Source: Orientallactaga sibirica
Lineage: Eukaryota; Chordata; Mammalia; Rodentia; Dipodidae
Direction of reading: 5' to 3'
DNA length: 64,000 nucleotides
NCBI GenBank assembly: GCA_036365145.1
Contig: JAEOAD010000026.1
Location: 3,043,501-3,107,500 of the forward strand
Position 1 is the stretch's first letter. Each line of letters starts with the position of its first letter. Under the pieces are notes generated by a model. That model made no database searches. It had not been told where the DNA came from and saw nothing but the letters and a program-made list of their open reading frames with translations. The position numbers and the translations under genes were made by a program. This document shows positions 13,337-21,800 of this stretch, one piece after another.

Positions 13337-14499
13337 TAGGTGGAGTATGACAAGACTAAAGTGGGTGCCAGGAGGCATCAGAGAAGGCTTCCTGGAGGAG
13401 GAGCAGTGAGGGCAGACTATTGAAAGACATGACCTCTTGGGGCTGGAGAGATGGCTTAGTGGTTAAGGTGTTTGCCTGCAAAGCCTTTGGATCCCGGTTC
13501 GATTCTCCAGGACCCACGTAAAGCCAGATGCACAAGGGGCACATGCATCTGGAGTTCGTTTGCAGTGGCTAGAGGCCCTGGCACGCCCATTCTCTCTCTG
13601 TCTGCCTCTCTTCCATCTCACTCTCTCTGCTTGCAAATAAATAATTTTTTAAATTTAAAAAAAAAAAAAGGAAGACACGACATCTTGAGAAGTGAGAAGA
13701 GCGTTCGCTAAGCACCACCACAACCCATCCCAGAACAGCTAACACGTGCCAAGAACAATCTAAGCATTTTGCACTTTGTTGTTTTGTTGTTGTTGTTGTC
13801 TGTTTGTTTTTGTTTTGGGTTTTATTATGTTTTTGTTTTTTTTTTTTTTTTCATTTTTTGGTTTTTTGGGGGTGTTTTGTTTTGTTTTGGTTTGGTTTGG
13901 TTTGGTTTGGTTTGATTTTGGTTTTTCAAGGCAGGTTCTCGCTCTAGCCCAGGCTGACCTGGAATTCACTCTGTATTCTAAGGATGGCCTCAAACTCATG
14001 GCGATCCTCCTACCTCTGCCTCCCGAATGCTGGGATTAAAGGCGTGCGCCACCACACCCGGCTCATTTATTTTATTTAGTCCTGCAAATTCCTGAGCTAG
14101 ACACTAGCGCTCCCGTTTTGCTAATGGAGAAACTGAAGATCCCAGAGGAGAAGTTGTGTTATGGACTGGAGGTCACGAAGCTAGTGAGTGAGATTTAACC
14201 CTGACTCCGCAGCCCCATTTACTCTGCCACGCCCACACGTAGTCTGCAGGCAGGTTTGGGACAAGGAAACGACATAGTGAATTCCAGGTCAGCCTGGGCT
14301 AGATTGAAACCCCACCTCAAAAAAAAGAAAGAAGTCAGGTGTGGTGGCGCATGCCTTTAATCCCAGCACTCAGAGGCAGAGGTAGGAGGATTGCTGTGAG
14401 TTTGAGGCCACCTGATACTACATAATGAATTCCAGGTCAGCCTGGGCTAGAGTGAGACCCTACCTTGAAAAACAAAAATAGAAAGAAGAAAGAAAGTAA

Positions 14500-14548
<49 letters not shown>

Positions 14549-14746
14549 GGAGGGAGGGAGGGAGAGAGAGAGAGGGAGGGAGAGAGGGAGGGAGGGAGGG
14601 GGGTCAGGCGTGGTGTCGCTCGACTTTAATCCCAGCACTTGGGAGGCAGAGGTAGGAGGATAGCCTTGAATTAGAGGCCACCCTGAGACTACATACTGAA
14701 TTCCAGGTCAGCCTGGGCTAGAGTGAGACCCTACCTCAAAAAACAA

Positions 14747-14825
<79 letters not shown>

Positions 14826-17458
14826 GAAGAAAGGGAGAGAGAAAAAGAGAGAGAGAGAGAAAGGAAGGAAGGAAGGAAGGAAGGAGAAAGAAAGAGGGAG
14901 GGAGGGAGGAAGGGAGGAAGGAAGGAGAAAGGGAAATTGAGTCTGAGTAATGGGAAAGTCGGATGGCAGGAGGAGCTGTCATCCCGGCTGGGAGCAGGAG
15001 CCCCTAGAGACTGGCGTCATCTCACGAGAACGGCATGTGCCTTGCATTTCAGCGGAGGAGTCCCTGGCCTGCGACAACCCTGGGTTACCTGAAAACGGAT
15101 ACCAGATCCTGTACAAGCGGCTGTACCTGCCTGGAGAGTCCCTCACCTTCATGTGCTACGAAGGCTTCGAGCTGATGGGCGAAGTGACCATCCGGTGCAT
15201 CCTGGGACAGCCGTCCCACTGGAACGGGCCCCTGCCCGTCTGCAAAGGTATAGGAACAGGAGCAAGGGTCCTGCTCACACACGTGCCCCGCTCGCCCTGA
15301 GGTCTGGGCTGCTAGGCTTCCTGAAACAAGAGAGACTGGCTGGAGAGATGGCTTAGTGGTTAATGTGTTTGCCTGCAAAGCCAAAGGACCCAGGTTTGAT
15401 TCCCCAGAACTCCTCTCTCTTTCTCTTTCTTTGGCTCAAATAAATAAAATTTTATTTTAAAAAGAGGGAGAGAGAGAGAAAGAGGCAAATAGAAAATGGG
15501 TGCACCCAAGCCTCTAGCCACTGAAAAGGAACGAGCAGACACATGTGCCACCATGAGCATCTGGCTTCACTTTAGGGACTAGGGAATTGAACCTGGGTCC
15601 TTTGGCTTTGCTGGCAAGTGCCTTAACCACTAAGCCATCTCTCCTGCCCTGTGTTTTTTCTTTTGTTGTTGTTTGTTCTTTACTTTATTTATTTATTTGA
15701 GAGAGAAAGAGAGAGAAAGGATGGGCACGTCAGAGCTTTCAAACGCTGCAAATGAACTCCAGGTGCATGCACCCCATTGTGCATCTGGTTTACATGGGTC
15801 CTGGAGAGTCAAACCAGGGTCCTTAGGCTTCATAGGCAAGCGCCTTAACCACTAAGCCATTTCCCCAGCCCTGTTGTTTGTTTGTATGTTTGAGGTAGGG
15901 TCTCACTCTAGTCCAGGCTGACCTGGAATTTACTCTGTATTCTCAGGGTGGCCTCAAACTCACAGCAATCCTCCTACCTCTGCCTCCCCGAGTGCTGGGA
16001 TTAAAGGTGTGCGCCATCATGCCCTGCTTGACACAGCCTCTCAACCTATGCCCTTCACTTCCAACTTTTGCCTGGGGAAGAAGCAGGGGCCTGGCTGAGA
16101 GTCCTGTGTTCAGCCAGAGCAATGACTGACACCAGAGCATTAGACATGATCCCGGAACCTTGAACTGTAGGGTTTTGTAAAAAATGAGACTTAATGAAAA
16201 CAGTTTTTTTAAGATTTTATTTTTATTTACTTATTTATTAGAAACAGAGAGAGGGAGAGAGAGAGAGAGAGAGAGAGTAGGCACGCTAGGCCTTCTAGCC
16301 ACTGCAAACGAACTCCAGATGTATGTGCCACCATGTGCGTCTGGCTTATGTGGGACCTGGAGAATCAAACCAGGATCCTTAGGCTTCGCAGGCCACTAAT
16401 CACTAAGCCATCTCTTCAGCCCCCTGAAAACAGGGTTTTTTTTTTAATTTTTTTAAATTTTATTTATTTTTGGAGAGAGAGACAGACAGAAAGGGAGAGG
16501 GAGACAGATAGAGATGGGCGCACAGTCTCTCAGCTGCTGTGAACGAAATCCAGATGTGTGCGCCCCCTTGTGGTCAAGTGCGGCATTGCACCCTTGCATC
16601 ACTTTGCATCTGGCTAAACGTGGGACCTGGAGATTGGAACTGGGTTCTTAGGCTTATCAGGCAGGCGCCTTAACTGCTAAGCCATCTCTCCAGCCCTGAA
16701 AACAGTTTTTGATAGAATGCTGAGCATGGTCAATAAATAGGGAGCAAACCTGAAATTAAAAAGCCATGCATACATACATATGCATTTCAAAGCAGGAAAT
16801 GGATTTCACCTCTGGCCTGTGAGCCCTGAAGAACACCATGACTTTGTCCTACATGGAAACCACGTGCCTGTCATCCTAGCAGTCGGCATGCTGAGGCAGG
16901 AGGTTGTTAAGTTCCAGGCCAGCATGTAGCAAGAGACTGTCTCAAAAAAACGTTAAGGCTGGCCATGGTGGTGCACACCTTTAATCCTAGCATTTGGGAG
17001 GCAGAAGTAGGCAGGCAGATCACTATGAGTTTGAGGTCACCCTGAGACTACATAGTGAATTCCAGGTCAGCTTGGGCTAGAGTGAGACCCTACCTTGAAA
17101 AACTTAAAAAAAAAAAAAAAAAAAAAGTTAAGAGAAGCCAGATGTGGTGGCACACGTCTTTAACCCCAGCTCTCGGAGGCCGAGGTAGGAGGATCGCTAT
17201 GAGTTCGAGGCCACCCTGAGACTACATAGTGAATTCCAGGTCAGCCTGAGCTAGAGTGAGACCCTACCTTGAAAAAAAAAAAGTTAAGAGGGGGCAAGAA
17301 ACTTAAACAGGATGCTGGAGAGATAGGTCAGCAGTTAAGCACTTGCCTGTGAAGCCTAACAACCTGGGTTCGATTCCCCAGGACCCACATAAGCCAGATG
17401 CACAAGGTGGCACATGTGTCTGGAGTTCGTTTGCAGTGGCTAGAGACCCTGAAGTGCC

Positions 17459-17517
<59 letters not shown>

Positions 17518-17749
17518 TGCATGTGTGTCTGCTTGCAAATAAATCAATTAAAATATTTAAAAAGAAAGAAGGAGGGCTGGAGAGATGTTTTAGCAGTTAG
17601 GATGCTTGCCTGCAAAGCCTAAGGACCCAAATTCAACTCTCCAGATCCCACATAAGCCAAAGGCACAAGGTGACTCAAGGTTGCACATGCACACAAGATG
17701 GCACATGTGTCTGGAGTTCAATTGCTGGAGGCCCTGGCACACCAATTCT

Positions 17750-17792
<43 letters not shown>

Positions 17793-18819
17793 CTCGCTCT
17801 TATAAAAAAAATATAAAGAAAGCCGGGCGTGGTGGCGCACGCCTTTAATCCCAGCACTCGGGAGGCAGAGGTAGGAGGATCGCCGAGAGTTCGAGGCCAC
17901 CCTGAGACTACAGAGTGAATTCCAGGTCAGCCTGAGCCAGAGTGAGACCCTACCTCGAAAAACCAAAAAAAAAAATAAAAAAATAAAAAAATAAAAAAAA
18001 AAAAATAAAGAAAGAAGGGAAGGAAGGAAGGAAGGAAGGAAGGAAGGAAGGAAGGAAGGAAGGAAGGAAGGAAGGAAGGAAGGGAGGAACTCAAACAGTC
18101 CTGGTTGAAATCCCACCTCCATCTCTCCAAAGGTGTGACGTCACAGAAGTCCCTCTACTTCTCTGGGCCTCCGTTCGCACAACTGTAAAATGGCGGTGAT
18201 TGCAGCACGCACCTGACTGGCTTGGTGGGAGCTCAGTGAGGGGCGTGCACAGAGCGCTGGGACAACTGGGGGTCGCATCACCCTTGTTGAGACTCGCGCT
18301 GCTCCTCCTGCTTGCCGTCACGGGGGCTTGGATAGGGGGCCACTTACGTGGTTCACAAAGCGCACCCTGGGTGTTCACACCCAGTTCGTTTCGCCTGGCC
18401 TCGCACTGACTTCCCTGGGCAGTGACCTCCTTCCTCCCGGCTTTCTGTCTTTCAGTTAATCAAGACAGTTTCGAACACGCTTTGGAAGGTGAGTTCCAGT
18501 CCCCATGGAAAACTCCAAACTTGTACAGGCTTAGGGTCCTGAAGTTAAAGTGAAGGGTGTGAGGCAGCCAGAACATGATGGGTGATGGTGACAGTAAGGA
18601 AGCGGAGCTGAGAAGCCACAGCCCTATAACCTCTTTCTAGCCACAGGTGCTCTTTGGGCAACTAAAATAAAAATTGGCCTTAGGCTGGGCGTGGTGGTGC
18701 ACACCTTTAATCCCAGCACTCGGGAGGCAGAGGTAGGAGGATCGCCGTGAGTTCGAAGCCACCCTGAGACTACATAGTGAATTCCAGGTCAGCATGGGCC
18801 AGAGTGAGACCCTTCCAAA

Positions 18820-18870
<51 letters not shown>

Positions 18871-21800
18871 GAAGGAAGGAAGGAAGGAAGGAAGGAAGGA
18901 AGGAAGGAAGGAAGAAAGAGTAGTGATGGGTGGGCTTCTCTCATAAGCTCAACTCCATGATCCATGGCATCCTTGTGCAACATGGTGAGAACGTGGAGGG
19001 AACATAATTGACCCACCATAGAAAGGTCTTCTCAAAAAACAAAAAGTATAGTCTCAGGCTGGACAGATGGCTCAGCAATTAAGGTGTTTGCCTGCAAAGC
19101 CTAAGGACCCAAGTTCAGTTCCCCAGTACCCATGTAAAGCCAGATGCACATGGTGGCGCATGCGTCTGGAGTTCATTTGCAGTGGCTAGAAGCCCTGGTG
19201 CGCCCATTCTCTCTCTCTCTCTCTCTCCCTCTCACTCTTAACTATTTTTTTAAAAGGTGGCCTCCTTCAGTCCACCTCCCATCCCATCTCAGCCCTTCCT
19301 CTCTCTCCCTCCCTCCCTGTTGCTGTTCTTTGATAAAAAAAAAAAAAAAAAAAAACTCTCAAGTGTGCTTGTCTTGTGTGGACAGGTGAAAAAACTATTC
19401 AATGTTTTCTTTTCTTCTCTGTGGTTTTTTTGTGGGTTTTTGTTGTTGTTGTTGTTGTTTGTTGTTTTGTTTTGTTGAGGTAGGGTCTCACGCTAGCCTA
19501 GGCTGACTTGGAATTCACTATGTAGTCTCAGGGTGGCCTCAAACTCATGGCGCTCCTCCTACTGAGTGCTGGGATTAAAGACGCGCGCCACCACGCCCGG
19601 CTCACTCTTCTCTGTGCTTTTAAACTTCCCTGACCCTCCCATACACCAAGCCTTGAGTCTTCTACCCCACTTTCTGCTGTGTTTAGTGCGCCTGTGATGC
19701 CAGTAGTCACTGTACATATATACACGCTTCCCTGTTTCCCTTCGACCCATCAGGCCTGATTCTGCCATTAACAGATTTCTGACAGTAGCGTTCTCTGGAT
19801 TCTGGGCTGTGTGAGTGGCATGCTCTTTTTAGCTAGTGTTCCTTGTAACGGGTGACATCTTAATCCAGCAAGGAGCACAGAGCTCAAAGATAAGCCTCAG
19901 GTCTAGAGAGATGGCTTAGCAGTTAAGGCGCTTGACTGAGAAGCCTAAGGACCCAGGTTTGATATCCTAGTACTCACGTAAGCCAGATGCACGAGGTGGC
20001 GCATGCGTCTGGAGTTCATTTGCAGTGGCTAGAGGCCCTAGCACGCCCATTCTTTCTCTCTCTCTCACTCTCTCCCTTTCTCTCTTTCTCTCAAATAAAT
20101 AAATGTAAATAAAGCTAAGCCTCGGGAAGAGGCGTTAGCAGAGCCACAGCATTCCTCCAGGCAGGCTTCCCTGGCCTCTTTGCTGTGTTGTGACAGCAGC
20201 AGAGGGCTGGGTACTCAGAAGTGACGAGCGGGCCATCAGGGGAGGGTGCATGGTTTCATCGACTATACTAAGATTGATTTCACAGGGGCTGGAGAGATGA
20301 CTCAGCAGTTAAAGCACTTGCCTACAAAGCCTAGCGACCTGGGTTCATTTCCCCAGTAAATGCCAAGGGGGCACATGCATCTGGAGTTTGTTTGCAGTGG
20401 CTGGAGGCCCTGGCATGCCCATTCTCTCTGTCTCTCATCTCTTTATCTCTTTCTCTGTCTCTACTTCTAAAAATATTAAATTGGGCTGGAGAGATGGCTT
20501 AGTGGTTAAGGTGCATGCCTGCGAAGCCTAAGGACCCCGGTTTGATTCTCCAGGTCCCACGTAAACCAGATGCACATGCGTCTGGAGTTCGTTTGCAGTG
20601 GCTAGAGGCCCTGGAGCACCCATTCTCACTCTCCCTCTCTCTCTTTCCTCTCTCTGTCTCTAATAAATAAATAAAAATAAAATCTTTTTTTTCATCTAAA
20701 AAAAATTAAATAAATGAATAAATAAAGATTGATTTCTGAGCCCTGAGGGTAGAGGCTAACTAGCTGTAGCCTGGAGCACTGTGAGATGTTACTGTGGAGG
20801 AGGGTAGAGGCTCAGAGGCAAAGCTTCCAGCAGTGATAGTGGGAAGGGGATCCTTCCTTGATCAATGCTGGGAAAGCTTCTCTGCCCCTCTCAATGTATG
20901 TCCCATAGTCCTGGCAATTGTCACATGCCCTGGGGGGGGGGACAGCAAGCAGGGGATGGGGGGCAAGGTTGAACAGGCTGGTCCAGGACACCCTGGGTGG
21001 GAGTCCAACTGTCAAGCTCTGAGACCTTCCCCCCACCACCACCACCAGTGCCGCAGCTCACAGGGGTGGGGAGGCAGCGTCATTCTAGGACTTTCCCCAA
21101 GTCTCCCCTCAAATGGGATTCCAAGCCAGGTTTCAGGCACACCCCACCTCCAACGGGCCTGCATGATCAGGATTCAAACTGATTCTCTGGCCGGCTGGTC
21201 ACCACAGCCAAAGATGGTTCTGGGATCCCTTGCAAGGAGCCCACAGCACCACCTCAGCCACCACCCCTCTGAGATGGCTCTCCAGGGCCTAAGACTGAGG
21301 GCCAGCAGCTCTGCACATGGGCGCAGGACGGGAGCCAGGCACTCACTCAGGGCCAGGGCCCTGTGGGAAGCAAGACTCAGGGGCCTGTGTGTTCAGTAGC
21401 AGAAGCGGCAGCAGAGTCATCGCTGGAAGGCGGGAACATGGCGCTGGCCATCTTCATCCCTGTCCTACTCATCTCCTTGCTGCTGGGAGGAGCCTACATC
21501 TACATCACCAGGTAGGGGCAGAGTGCACGTCACAGTGACATAAGCGGGCGTGGTGGCGCACACCTTTAATCCCAGCACTGGGGAGGCAGAGGTAGGAGGA
21601 TCGCCCTGAGTTCAAGGCCACCCTGAGGCTACATAGTGAATTCCAGGTCAGCCTGAGCCAGAGTGAGACCCTACCTCGAAAAACCAAAAGGAAAAGAAAA
21701 ATCATAGTGACTTGAAATGAGCACCCAGGTGGTGCCGAAGGTGATGACACCTGCCCTTGATGAAGGAGGGCACCGAGCCGTCTGGGACAGTCTGAAACGT

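Noticed and set aside
13439..13560. tRNA-like box A and box B signals in many places
   Set aside because: They belong to tRNA-derived SINEs with TC-rich 3' parts and AATAAA tails. No copy folds into a full tRNA followed by a terminator.
14723..14982. Open frames of KERKKERKK or SFLPSF type in microsatellites (also near 18000 and 18850)
   Set aside because: These are translations of GAAA/GGAA repeats and not genes.
20794..21399. 201-codon + strand open frame before the SEZ6L transmembrane exon
   Set aside because: It is intronic, ends on the TAG formed at the exon border, is out of frame with the exon and matches no known protein.
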